DNA of 64,000 nt, taken from contig CM041294.1 in assembly GCA_023052935.1 (NCBI GenBank), positions 155,745,399 through 155,809,398 on the forward strand, given 5' to 3'. Below are positions 1 through 11,800 of this stretch, one piece after another. The translations under genes were made by a program, and so were the position numbers. The DNA comes from Piezodorus guildinii. Its lineage: Eukaryota; Arthropoda; Insecta; Hemiptera; Pentatomidae. The notes beneath the pieces are model-generated. The model was not told where the DNA came from, did not search any database, and worked only from the letters and a program-made list of their open reading frames with translations. Each line of letters begins with the position of its first letter. Positions within the stretch are counted from its first letter, which is position 1.

Positions 1-419
1 GAAAAAAAAATCTCGTCTTTTTGACGATTTTCTTAAGACTGTTATTAGCAAGTTATGTAAGGGCGGATTCATCGTAAGGTTTTTTCTTTATGGATGCCAT
101 GTTATATGATTATATTGCCACTATATATCACGTCTGGGCTATTTCCTTTATAAGGTGATTCATGTAAGATAACATCATACATTTTTTTTTTTTTTTTGGG
201 GTCATGTCTTAGCGAATGATCTGTTGCTGATTATTCAAAGAACAGTTAACCAATGCATGTTTCGTGTGCTAATTTATTTATCTCTAATATTAATAAAGTT
301 CAATAGAATCACAGGTTTAAAACTCGAGTTTCACATTTTAAAATTAGTGAACTTCTTCAAAGGCTTAGAAATATATTACTTGGGGCTCAGACAAGATAAC
401 CTGTTGTAAATAATAGTTT
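1..419. other. AT-rich sequence, nothing recognised
   Basis: This stretch is AT-rich with a run of T at about 183-199. No coding similarity or repeat structure was seen. Its right part may be the 3' untranslated end of the LINE fragment that follows on the minus strand. Confidence 0.4.
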
Positions 420-1098
420 TGGTTAAACAATTTTTATTGAGTAATATTACAGTCTGTCCTTATTAGTCCTTATTAATTAGTGATAAAGTACTACATTCAC
501 ACGATATATACAAAACAATAAATTTATAAAATAATATACAATATACATATACAAAAAGAATCAATAAGGATATGTACAAAAGTCACTATACCTATATAAA
601 ATCCTCAACATACAGCACGTGAGTGGAGAATCTAGCCAATGCTAGAACTCCAATATACATGTTACAAGAGATCTCGAGGCCACTGCCGGTTCAACCTTCT
701 AGGGGGATGGTAAGGATTTGTGGAGCTGGATAAGGATTGAGCTAGGGGATTAGGGTGATGGATAAGGTTCTGGTGGAATTAAGAGAATTTTGATGATATA
801 AGGTCTAAAATAAATGGAATATTCAGATCCGGTGTAAGGTAAGGTTGGTGACATAATAAGCAGCATTGACTATGGTTCTGAGGACTTTGGATTGGAAGGA
901 TTGAATGCGTTAGAAAATTTGGCTGTCCCCCACAGTTCAAGTCCGTAGGTCCAGATAGATTTCAGTACTGTCTTGTATATTAGCAGTTTTTTTCGATAGG
1001 TAGTTTAGAATTCCTGTTCAGTAGTCTGTGTAATTGGCCAAATCATCGATTAAGTTCTTGTCGTTTAAGTCTAGTATGCGGGTTCCAAGTAAGTTGTA
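420..1098 (-). pseudogene. Jockey-type LINE, 3' end of the reverse-transcriptase ORF, degenerate
   Basis: Read on the minus strand, this carries the C-terminal region typical of Jockey-clade LINE ORF2. A block like NPHTRLKRQELNR lies at about 1060-1098. It is followed by YKTVLKSIWTYGLELWG at about 930-985, and by a terminal PPRRLN..WPRDLL at about 665-710. Stops and frameshifts interrupt it, so no protein can be made. The 3' untranslated part probably continues to about 420. The same C-terminal blocks recur at 26.6, 37.0, 41.8, 43.0, 47.0, 51.7 and 63.7 kb, so this is one of many 5'-truncated copies. Clade assignment rests on remembered motif similarity. Confidence 0.7.
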
Positions 1099-1162
1099 AA
1101 TAATAACTTACCTCCTGATCTTTTAAAGGTAAAGATATCTATGATAATCTTAGTTTTATATA

Positions 1163-2056
1163 ACGACTTTCCCTTACCTGCGTTGTTGAAATCAATTAAA
1201 TATTTTTTAAATACATTTAGAGATAACAATAAATCGTTAACGAATTAATTAAATTGATTCTTGATAGAAACATGTGTTTTATTAAATAATCTATTATATA
1301 TATTATTCACTACAACAATCAGTTAGTTCCTCGGCTTTTTATCACTTTCCATTAACTTTTACAATTTTGTGTATAAGATAATATTTTTTTTCTAAAATCT
1401 TTAGCTATCCAACGGTATATTATTCATCTTTATTCTATTCTTGTGATCAAAAATTGCATAAAAAATATTTTTGGTACTTTTCTCCTTCAGTTGTTTATCC
1501 AGCGAATTCGAACTGGCATATTTATCCGTTATTTATCAAGGATAATAAGATGATGTGTCTAATTTTTTAAATCTACAAAATTAAAGGTACTTTAGAGGAA
1601 AAAATTGAAAATATCGACATTTAAGCCCTGTCAGACTATTTCAACCGGAATGAAACCTACATTATATTAAAGCTCATTAAACTTTATATTCATGTAACCG
1701 AGTTTAATCGAAATTGTTTCAGCCGTTTTTGAGAAAATCGTAAAAAGGTGCAAAATGCATTGTATAAAGTCCCTTAGTATAAGGCCCTCCTGGTTAGTTG
1801 ATTTTGATAAAAAGGTTGCTGTAACATCTCGGGCGTACAGTTAAATATGAAATTTTAGTTTTTAACGGATTTTAGTTTTTGCACTAGATTTATCACACAC
1901 GGACACATACACACAGACCTTTTTGCGGGTCATTGTCAGTTGGACTCAGGAGACCCTAAAACCTGTATTTCTGTTGAAAACTGTAATTCGAAAATTTTCA
2001 CGATCGCTAAAAATATTAATATAAAAATATTTCATATTTAGGTAAGTGAAAGTAAA
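1163..2056 (+). repeat. HL repeat, near full-length copy
   Basis: Copy of the dispersed family called HL here. It begins with a variant of ACTTTCACTTACCT and ends at AGGTAAGTGAAAGTA, the inverted counterpart. In between are the blocks shared by all copies: a run resembling TTAGCTTTCCAACGGTATA, a GCAAAATGCAT block, an ACACACAGACC stretch and a TGGACTCAGGGGACCCTAA block. It lacks the first 20 or so bases (TCTGGTGCGGGCAACACACG) seen in other copies. Confidence 0.8.
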
Positions 2057-3234
2057 ATCATTTATAATAAATAATCATACCTGTTTAAAGATCAAATTAA
2101 AGATCTCCATCATCCAATCCCAAAAATTCAAAATATCTCGAAAAATTCAGCTCGAAATAGATATACTTATTTTAATTCTGAAAACCCACTTGTCCGTAAC
2201 CTATCACATATCATTGATCAACTATCAGGGCTAATGAAAAGAAGTTGGCATCAGGACATAATTAGCCAAAGCAGCATAAAGAGACGTTAAATAAATAAAC
2301 AAAATTAAATAATAACTTAAAATTGTAGCTGAAGTTCTATCACTGTGTAATAGTTTCATAAGCAATTTACATGTCATTTATTCATAATTTACAATTACGT
2401 GTTTAATTTATTTATTAATTTTGTTGTAAATTACAATTTTTTTTTAAATCCAAAATTTTATTTTTTGATGTAACATACAATCGGATCGACGGGGAGACAG
2501 AGGTCGCACTAGGTCATCTTCAGCTCTTTCTAAATTTAGCCAAAGTTATTTTACCGATCCTCCATCCTTTATTATACAAATATAATATTAAAATATATTC
2601 AAAAAGATTATCGTCCATTAAAATTTAAAACTATAAAAACTGATGAAACAAATAATATGAAGAACACATTGAAAAAAACAGGACATTTGTAGTTTTCCTC
2701 ACAAAATTGGCAAGTTTAGGCTCACAATTTAAGTTAATCAGTTATACTGAAAAATAAATTAACACAACCGAAAAAAGGGCCTTCTTTAAAAGTAAATAAA
2801 GGAATATATCAGTAAAACATCTTTCTATTGCTAAAAAATATAAATCATATATAAAATATGAAAACATAAAATTAAAATAATTTATAATATTTAGGTTGTA
2901 TAAAGTATGATGTGAATATGATGATATGAAACAAAAATAGCGAGCATATATTGATTTTGTGTTGGGATTATTTTGAACAGTAGTGTGAAATTTTGGTTTA
3001 TTATTTTCAATGATGAACCTTTATAAGCGAAATAAAAAAAAAAAAATATCCACCTCGAAATTTAAGGGCTTACGTAGAATCCGAATAACAAAAACAAATC
3101 CATTTGTCCGCCGTCCGCGCATTCTCCGAAACTACTTTCAAAATTCGCCTCAAAAATACTAAGGCATGCAACGATGATCCCAGGCACCTAGACGTTAATG
3201 TCAGCTGGTTACTTTTATAATGTTAGCCGATGAA
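2057..3234. other. AT-rich sequence with a SINE-A tail fragment
   Basis: Mostly AT-rich with no gene seen. About 2226-2300 resembles the 3' end of SINE family A: an AATTAGCC-like block, then CATAAA and a TTAAATAAATAAAC tail. A slightly GC-richer patch at 2480-2560 and another at 3100-3190 were not recognised. Confidence 0.4.
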
Positions 3235-3790
3235 AAGTGATTTAATTGAATAACTCAGTTATTTTTGAAGATAGAGAAAAAAATATTAGTGATTTTTAAT
3301 CAACAAACCGTGAATAATTATAAAAAATAAAAAAAAAAGGGAAAGAAAAAGTATTAAAATTTTAAATTGAGAATACAATTTATTTTTTAAGATGAAGAAA
3401 AACATGTATAGAATTTTAAAATTACTAAAGCGCGGCTGATCCAAAAAAAAAAAAGTGAAATCTTGCCTATAAATACGTTTTTAACTCCGTTATTTCAGAA
3501 GATAAAGAAAAAATCATTAGTGTTTTAACCCCCCAAAAAACAACAAAAAAACCCGTGATTATTATAAAAAAAAGAGACATTCAAATTTAACCCAGAACTC
3601 ATTTATATTTGAAGATTGAGAAAAATATGTGTAGTGTTCTAGAATCAGTAAAGCGCGATAAACAGAAATAAAAGAAAAGGAAAAAAATAAAAGTTGATCT
3701 GTAACTTTAGGTCACAAATCATATTATATTTAATTCCACCAAAAATCTGTTATTATTGAAAATGGAGAAAAATTGAAAATATTATTATTA
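3235..3790. repeat. Degenerate tandem repeat, period about 110-145 bp
   Basis: A motif like GAAGATAGAGAAAAA followed by ATTAGTGTTTTAA recurs at about 3265, 3387, 3496, 3611 and 3756. The units also share an AAAGCGCG element and an ACCCGTGATTATTATAAAAAA element. A weaker echo lies near 4460. Units have diverged strongly. No coding content. Confidence 0.5.
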
Positions 3791-4599
3791 TAAACATCTA
3801 TTATCTAAACAGATATGACCTGTGTAATAATTTGCAGCGTTTTGTACTATTGTAGTTACCATCACAGCATATGCAATTATTCTTATAAAATTACCTAATG
3901 ACATGTTAAGTATCTTATAAGTTAAATAATGTAGAGAAAAATTTCCATGATACGTTGTTTAGTGTAGACAGATAGATTGCAAGCGAGTGGCGTCCTTGAG
4001 TAAGGTTTCAGTCTGAGGTAGTAAGTACCCTGTCAACCATTACAGATAGTCTGTACAGGCACGTGTAGGCTAAAAATAAATAAAAAAAGACATTTTGACT
4101 ACAATTTGTCAGATATTTTCTGAACAGGACATATATAAATATGTTTATATTTAAACATCTTAAGGAAAGACCTGAAAATAAATCAGATAAGCCAACGATT
4201 TTGCTCGTATTTATAAAGAAAAATACAATAGCAATGGACAATAATTACACTCTTCAATAAATATATTTTGTCAGGGAAGATAAAAAAAAATATAATAATC
4301 ATTTGTAATAATATAATACTTGACCACTGATAATTTACGATTACCTATCGTATAGCAGACAAATATCAAATTTATTAATTAATTATTATTAATTTAGCCA
4401 TAATTGTACAAGTTTTATTAGCATATAATTTTGCGCCGATGCTCTAACACATATTTAATTACGAAGCTCAAAGAAAAAATCATTAGCATTTTATCTACTG
4501 TTGTCTGTAGTAATATAGTAATTTATTATTTATTTTTTTATTATTTGATACATTTCATTTTTCAAAACACATTTTTTTTTAAATCGTACAAGTGCAAAA
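3791..4599. other. AT-rich sequence, nothing recognised
   Basis: No coding similarity or clear repeat. The 77-codon minus-strand ORF at 4008-4241 has no recognisable motif and looks like chance. Confidence 0.4.
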
Positions 4600-4860
4600 C
4601 CTGACACGTAGTTAAAATCAATTTAATTTTTATTTTTATGTAAAGTTAGAGATGAACAAAAGTATAAATAGTTAAATTTTTTTTAGATAGGAGAATGTGT
4701 GTTATTAAATAATATCTACAACAACTACTTATATCCACATTCCATCATTCTCTAATATTTCTAAAATATTTAGCTTTCCTAAGGTATATAATACATCTAT
4801 ATCACTTTTTTGTGAGAAAAAAAATACTAAAAAAAATATTTAAGTAACTATCCGAATTAA
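4600..4860 (+). repeat. HL repeat, internal fragment
   Basis: Diverged piece of the 5' half of the HL family: an AGTTAGAGAT block, a GTGTGTTATTAAAT block and a TTTAGCTTTCCTAAGGTATA block in the family order. Both ends are missing. Confidence 0.6.
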
Positions 4861-5163
4861 TTTTTTTTTTAATATGCCTTTCCCACTACTCATGAACTGT
4901 CACAAGCCCTCGCTCTCACGAATTTTCACCTACTACTTTCTCACCTTGTAGCGCCCTTTATACAGAAAACCCGTTTATACTCTTACTCGTCTACGTTTGT
5001 TATTCACTGAGAAGACACTTTCAAAAGCAAATAATAATACATCGATATATAGATAAATGATGAATCGATATTTTTTTAAGATACATCGTACTTATTACCT
5101 TTCTCAAAATTACTCCTTACTCAATATATATATATCAATACAAATAATCAAATTTATTTTTAC
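4861..5163. other. Short unassigned stretch
   Basis: Contains a moderately GC-rich patch (about 4870-5010) with no recognised coding potential, then a (TA)n patch at 5126-5135 that may be the eroded target of the adjacent mariner. Confidence 0.3.
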
Positions 5164-5760
5164 GAATTTAAATTAGGGCGCAGCGCTGCGCAAACGGCTC
5201 GTAATATTAATGAAGTGTGGGGTCAGGGGGCTATTAATGAGTGCACGGTGCAGCGTTGGTTCCAGAAGTTTCGCAGAGGAGATTTCGACCTCGAAGACAA
5301 GGAAGGTCGGGGCCGTCATCTTGCTCTGGAAAACGACCAGCTGAGGTCAAAAGTGGAAGAAGACCCAACCAAAACCACACGAGAAATGGCGGCGGAACTC
5401 GGAACTCAAAAATTGCAACGTCTTTGCCCAGCATTGATGAATCGGAAGGGGCCGATCCTGCTCCACGATAACGCCAGACCACACGTTGCACAACCAACGC
5501 TTCGACGACTGCACGAGTTGGGCTACGAAGTTCTGCAACATCCGCCTTATTCACCTGACCTCTCTCCTACAGACTTCCACTTTTTCAGGCATCTGGACAA
5601 CTTTTTGAGGGAGAAAAATTTTCAAAACCAGGACGACATTGAAAATTCTTTTCGTGATTTCATTGAGTCCAGGGATTCGGATTTTTTTTCTGGTGGAATA
5701 AGAAAGCTTGTTGAACGTTGGCAAAAGTGCATTGATTCAGATGGAAATTATTTTGATTAA
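5164..5760 (+). pseudogene. mariner transposase, internally deleted
   Basis: Would encode the DNA-cutting enzyme of a mariner element. The open frame runs about 199 codons, against roughly 345 in intact mariners. The N-terminal DNA-binding region is present (SAAQTARNINEVWG, then TVQRWFQKFRRGDFDLED). The frame then jumps from EMAAELG to MNRKGPILLHDNARPH. This deletes the segment that carries the first catalytic aspartate. The second (HDNARPH) and third (YSPDLSPTDFHFF) acidic sites remain, 34 residues apart, which is the mariner D,D34D signature. There is no in-frame ATG at the expected start, so the frame appears 5'-truncated. The product cannot be an active transposase. Confidence 0.9.
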
Positions 5761-5806
5761 ATATATATGGTTAAAGTAAAGATATGGAGTATTTACAATA
5801 CCTACT

Positions 5807-5837
5807 AAAAACCTGTATTAATTTTGCATCAACCCAA
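5807..5837 (+). repeat. mariner 3' terminal inverted repeat
   Basis: Read on the minus strand it starts TTGGGTTGATGCAAAATTAA and abuts a TA-rich target, as mariner ends do. No matching 5' terminus was found near 5130, so the left end is lost. Confidence 0.7.
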
Positions 5838-6472
5838 TATATATATATATAAGAAGAGTCCATGTAAGAAAGGGAGGATGACTTTGAGGATCTTTAATTA
5901 ATTAAGTATGTTTTATCATTTTCTTCAATTTTTTATATGTCCTTTCCCTTTTTGTTTTACTTGTCAACATAATAAATTTTCATGAAACAGACATAACACG
6001 CTCTAAAAAAAAATATTTTAGTAAAAAAATAATATTTAAACATAAAAGTACTCCTGGAGCCCCCCACCTTTTCATTCCCGTTTTATTGATGAAATAGTGA
6101 TATTAATACATAATCCATATAATATTTTGATATTCTATATTTAGATTTACACAATTGCAATAATTATCTTTTTTGTCATGACCAATGGTCTTGATTGATT
6201 GATTTTGTTAACAAACGAAATAATAATTAATAATTCAAACTAACATTAAATATAATAATAAATCTTATAAACAATTTAAAAAAAAAAAAAGCTTAACAAA
6301 CATAACATTGTCTCCTCATGATCCTCATGACTCTCCCCCATTTTAGGTTTTTCTGCCTCGACATTTCCCCTTTCTTCGGAGTACATGGTTCTTTCCATCG
6401 ATTGTAACCAACCGACTATTATTTTTCTGACAGTCTCATTTTCACCAGCATATTATACTTAACTAGACGAAC

Positions 6473-6537
<65 letters not shown>

Positions 6538-6963
6538 GTATATATATTAATAATTGACAAAGTCATAGCTAATTTTATGGTAATAGTTCAATATATCAAT
6601 GGCTAGTAAGTAATTTTTTACCGTGAAAGAGATTAAAAAACTACAGATAAATGTTATTTGAACTTTTGAACAGTATATAAAGATATTTTTTTTCTTTTTT
6701 TTTTTTTTTAGTGGATCTTGAATTCCTCTACATAGTTATCCGCTGAGAAGAGAAATATAAAAAGAGCACAACGGCTGATAAACCACGTCCGCAAAAGAGA
6801 TAAGGAGGCGGCGAGACGGTGAGCTATAAAAATGTACTAGTTCCAGGAGAGTCACGTAATCGCTAGTCGTATAACAGGGTACTAATAGGCTAGGGAACCC
6901 GTGACAGCAAAATGTCACTGTAACCGCATTAAAAATAACAGTTACAGGAACCTCAATCAATTA
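5838..6963. other. AT-rich sequence with a (TA)n tract
   Basis: No gene seen. A (TA)n microsatellite of about 55 bases lies at 6475-6530. A T-run lies at about 6686-6710. The patch at 6720-6950 is less AT-rich but not recognised. Confidence 0.5.
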
Positions 6964-6973
6964 TTTGTAGGTT

Positions 6974-7266
6974 TGTTTATTCGTTTAACGTCACTTATGC
7001 TACTAAAGCTAATCGGACGATAGCTACAGTGGACTACTACAGTGGGAGTCCAAAATTTTACCTATCCAGGTTTTATTAGGAGAGGATCTTTAAACCTGAC
7101 ATCGCACAGGCTCGGGACCACCTTTTAACGTCCCCTCCGAAGGACGGCATAACTAAGGATTTTTTACTCCCATTAAAAAATCCTAGGGCCACCCGCAGGT
7201 TTGAACCCGCGGCCTTTGGCATAGAAAACTGTTATGCTATCAACTACGCTATGGGTGACCCCATTG
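6974..7266 (-). mobile_element. tRNA-derived SINE, family A
   Basis: On the minus strand the 5' end at 7266 is tRNA-like. It has a polymerase III A-box-like TAGCGTAGTTGATAGC and a B box GGTTCAAACC about 50 bases further on. A non-tRNA body and an AATAAACAAA-type tail follow. Imperfect 10-bp target duplications flank it: TTTGTAGGTT at 6964-6973 and TTTGCAGGTT at 7267-7276. It makes no protein and would need a LINE enzyme to move. Diverged relatives lie at 2.2, 12.1, 21.6, 23.1 and 63.95 kb. Confidence 0.8.
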
Positions 7267-7276
7267 TTTGCAGGTT

Positions 7277-7547
7277 AAGAGCATGGTAAAATATTAAGAA
7301 TTTAATGTTATAAATAATTCTAAAGTTGAAAGGCGATTTCAGATTTTATAAGCAATCCTTCCACCAAAAACTTTATAATTATATTAACTCTTTAGTGGAA
7401 AAAATTATTTAAGAAAAAAAAATTTTTAATATAATTTTATTAGTTTGTAATAGTGACACATAGCATGCTGAATCAATGCTAAAGACAATTTTGAAGGAAT
7501 AACAACGAAGATATTGGCAAACATATAAGGAAGATATTACTTATATA

Positions 7548-7594
<47 letters not shown>

Positions 7595-8424
7595 AAATAT
7601 TTTTTATCAAAATAGTTTATGAGCTATAAACGCAGAATATAAAGTTATAAAATAAAGTAAATAAGAGCTTCACCGTCGATTACCCATGTATTAGTTTTTT
7701 TAACCGGACCTCTTAATTATAATTTAAATAAAAATGTTGGTTTCTAAGCAATGATATAATACACATTTTGTTATCTAGGATTCAGTTTTTATAAGCAGTG
7801 TTATAATATTTAATTTCTATCTCGAATTATTTGATCATGGATCTCGGTAGATTATGGGCATGTGATCAGAGAGTGACATCGCTAACAGGAAGAACTGAAA
7901 TAATATATGTATGTGTCAGTATTTATATATGTATATATTCCGTTTTAATTCTATATCGTTAGTATCAAACATATTTTAATAGTTTCATGTAATTTTATTA
8001 TTATTATTATTTTATGCTATCACTTTCTGACTTGTTGAATTTGACAACTTATACTAAAATAACAAGATTTTATAACTGAAAATAAAAATAAACTACCTTG
8101 GTAACTCTGGAAAAATACAAAATGCCTAGATATTTCAAAAAATTAACTTAAATCTATAGAATTTATAGGTTAATCATCTTCATTAAGAAATAAACGTTAT
8201 AATAAAATAAAATAAAAATAGATAATTTAAACTTAAAAAAAAGACCTAACAACATATTTAAAAAAAAAAATACCATGTTTATATTTCTCGAATGCTCTAT
8301 ATAAAAAAATTAACATAAAAATATAATATAAAAATAGGTATAAATATTTATAAACAAATAATTGATTAATCTCTCAGCCTATCATAAATCGAATTTGAAA
8401 ACTATCAAAAGATTTGGTAAATTT
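7277..8424. other. AT-rich sequence, nothing recognised
   Basis: Contains a short (TG/TA) tract at 7549-7582 followed by a T-run. No coding similarity was seen. Confidence 0.5.
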
Positions 8425-8436
8425 GCTTTGGTTTAG
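8425..8436 (+). repeat. Target-site duplication, left copy
   Basis: GCTTTGGTTTAG, identical to 11965-11976, flanking the LINE. The last G could belong to the element, giving 11 bp. Confidence 0.85.
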
Positions 8437-8481
8437 GGGTCAAGGGGTTGAAGGAGGTAGTACCTTCAACAGGGTTGACCT
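8437..8481 (+). ncRNA. Predicted 5'-terminal nested stem-loop of the LINE RNA
   Basis: The first seven bases of the element (GGGTCAA, 8437-8443) can pair with TTGACCT at 8475-8481. Between them an 8-bp perfect hairpin, GTTGAAGG with CCTTCAAC (8447-8454 and 8463-8470), has an 8-base loop. RTE and R2 elements of some animals carry a self-cleaving HDV-like ribozyme whose first helix is about 7 bp and starts at nucleotide 1, as here. The long inner hairpin fits that fold poorly, and I could not place the remaining helices. This is a candidate only. Confidence 0.35.
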
Positions 8482-8848
8482 GCTGATTGGTCCTTCTTCA
8501 GCACCAGGGGATTAGCTGAGAGACTTATGAGCCACAATGGGGAGGTCTTAAGGAAGCTTACACCCAAGACCGTCCGTGCGCGGTGAAGAACCGCATCCTG
8601 CTAGAGGTGGCCCTGCTATTGACAGAACACGGCGGATCTAGACCGGGAAGTCGATAAATATCCCTGGTGTGAGGCAGCAGTAGCACCAGTATTATCATGG
8701 AGCCGAAGACAGTAGGAGTCGGATGGGTCCATGACTAGACATCATCAGGCGGAGCTGGAGACCAGCAGAAAGGCTGATGAACTGCGAGGGGTAGATGGGG
8801 CTCCTCAGTCGTAGTGAAGGCAACCTATCTAGGGCCCCTGGCTCCTGA

Positions 8849-11800
8849 TTAAAGCCAGGAACCCGATGTCCCTGGGCAAGGGGCCTCCAGGACTGGGCCA
8901 ATCACCCGTATGGAGTACAACTGATTCAAAGTAATCAATATAGCCTCGGATTCGGACAGTCAAATGGTTATGGACACGGCAGGGACAAGGATTTACGTTT
9001 TGCCACTTGGAACATAAGAACACTTACGGGAAAAGAAAAAGAATTGGTTGAGGAAATGAAATCTTATAGGATTCACTTAATGGGATTGAGTGAGGTAAAG
9101 AGAAGAGGAAGTGGGCACCAAACATTGCCTGATGGATATAATTTACTGTACTCCGGTGTTACTGTGAGAGAAAGAGCTAAGGGAGGAGTTGCCTTCGTGA
9201 TGAATGATGAACTGTATAATAAAGTTGAATCTTGGGAACCAATCTCATCAAGGATCATCACAATGGATATGGAGTTGTCAGTTGGCAAGGTTACAGCTAT
9301 ACAAGTGTATGCCCCTGTGGAGGACGCTGGAGTCTTCGACAAGGACCAATTCTATGAAGATCTCCAAAGGACAGTAGACGGTGCCAGAAACAAAAACAGA
9401 ATGGTACTTATCTGTGGAGACTTAAATGCTAGAACAGGAGATAACAATGGTAATGCACATGGTGTAATGGGTCCCTCGGGAGGTGAAAATATATATAACA
9501 GTAATGGACATAGGCTGATAGAATTCTGTATAGAAAACAACATGCTTATAGGCAACTCATGGTTCAACCACAAAAAGATCCATAAGATTACATTTGAGAG
9601 TAGAGGGGAACATGGTTCAAGAGAAAGCATCATCGACTACTTCATAATAGACCGAGATCTCCGAAGGTTCTTTATCGATATAAAAGTCATAAGAGGGGCA
9701 GAATTAAGTACTGACCACAAGCTTCTTGTAGCGGACACAAAAGTCATAAGACCAAGAAAAAGTTTCAGCAAAGCATACAGTCGGATAGATGTGAGCAAGC
9801 TGAGGATGGAAACAAAACAGGAGGAATACCGGTCATTGCTTGAGAGACGCCTACAGGAAGTAAATGGAGACAGTGAGCTGGACATTCTTTGGAGTGAAAT
9901 AAAGAAGTGCATACTCAACACCGCAAGAGAAGTATGTGATACCCAGAAAATAAAGCCTTCGACCAAGAAAACAAAATGGTGGAATGATGAGGTCAAGAGA
10001 GTGGTTAAGCTCAAGAAGGAGGCCTGGAAAACATATAATATAACAAAATCACATATTCACTGGGAAGAGTATGTTAGGAGAAGAAATGAGGTCAAAAGAG
10101 TAGTCAAAGCTGCGAAAATGAAGACCTGGGAGGAGTTTGGCCGAGAGCTAGAGCAGAACTATAGGGAAAACATAAGAAAGTTCTGGCATATAACCAAGGC
10201 TTTGAGAGGGAAAACGTCTAAGCCTGTGAGGAACGTCAAGGACGCACAAGGGAGGCTGGTGACCGAGGAAAAGGAAATACTAGAAGTTTGGAGGCAATTC
10301 TTCCAGGAAAAATTTAGCATGGAAGAACGTCGAAACAACAACTTTCGAGACTGCCGAAGAAGAGGGAGAATAGATGAAGCATACCCAGATGACATAAATG
10401 ATGCAATCGAGGAAGATGAGGTGGATTTAGCTGTGGATAAAATCCAGCTAGGAAAAGCTCCAGGACCAGATGGTATAGCCCCGGAATTCATTAAATATGG
10501 GGGAAACGAAATGAGGAAGTGCCTCCAAATGCTTTTCCAAAGAGTTTGGGACTCGAAGCGTTTGCCACATGAATGGGAGAATAATATCATAGTCCCTATA
10601 CACAAGAAGGGCAACCAGAGTGAATGTGGGAATTATAGGCCGATCTGTCTATCCTCAGTCGTATACAAGATATATACACGAATATTAGAACAGAGGTTGA
10701 GGCATATAGTTGAACAAGAGCTGGAAGAGGAGCAAGCCGCCTTCAGACCTGGTAGGCAGACACAGGATCACATATTCTCCCTCAGAATGATAATAGAAAA
10801 AGCATGGGATCGTGGCAAGGCAGTGTATCTGGCGTTTCTGGACCTAAGGGCAGCCTTCGATTCGATTCTGAGGCAAGAGATTTGGGACGCGCTTATTAGA
10901 AGAAAGGTGCCAGCAAATCTGGTGAGCGCCATAAAGTCAATATATCAGGACCCAAAAGGTATAGTGAGGCTAAATGGTCAAACATCCCAACCTTTTCACT
11001 TTTATAAAGGAGTAAAGCAAGGGGACAGCCTTAGTCCTTTGCTTTTCATCGTTCTCATGGATGAGGTGTGGAAGGTTTGCAGAAGGAGAACACCAAGAGC
11101 TGTGGTGGGATACTGGAACCTAACACCAGTGCTCGCCCAGGCTATGATCTATGCAGACGACATAGTACTGATTGCGGACTCCCAGGAAGCTCTCCAGACA
11201 TCGCTAAATGAATGGTACGAGGAACTCCGGCTAAGAGGGTTAAACATAAATCCAGCCAAAAGTAAAATTATGTGTGTGGGAAGAGAAAATCTGGAGCCAA
11301 GGATATTATGTGGCGGCGAAACACTAGAAACGACGAATGCCTACACATATCTTGGAGCAGTTATAAGCGATGATGGTAAGATAGACCAGGAGGTTCTAAA
11401 TCGGGTGATGAAGGCCAATGGACTGTATTACCAGATATCCAAAACGATTATAGGAAAACATGAAGTTAGCAGAGATGCTAAAATTAGGATTTTTAAATCT
11501 GTTTTCCTTCCAGTACTCTTATATGGATCTGAAAGCTGGACAACCCTTGATAAACATGCTAGCAGGATGACAGCGGCTGAGATGAGATTTCTCCGAAGAA
11601 TACTTGGAAAGACCAGGAGGGACCATATAAGAAACGACAGGATTCGCGAGGATTTGGGAGTACGATCAGTGCGTGACATCCTGGAAAAGCGGCAATTGAA
11701 TTGGTTTGGGCATGTCTGCCGAATGAATGATACCCGAAAGGCCAAGTGGTTTTTTGAAGCCAGACCGGAAGGAAGACGTCCTCGTGGCAGACCCAGGTGT

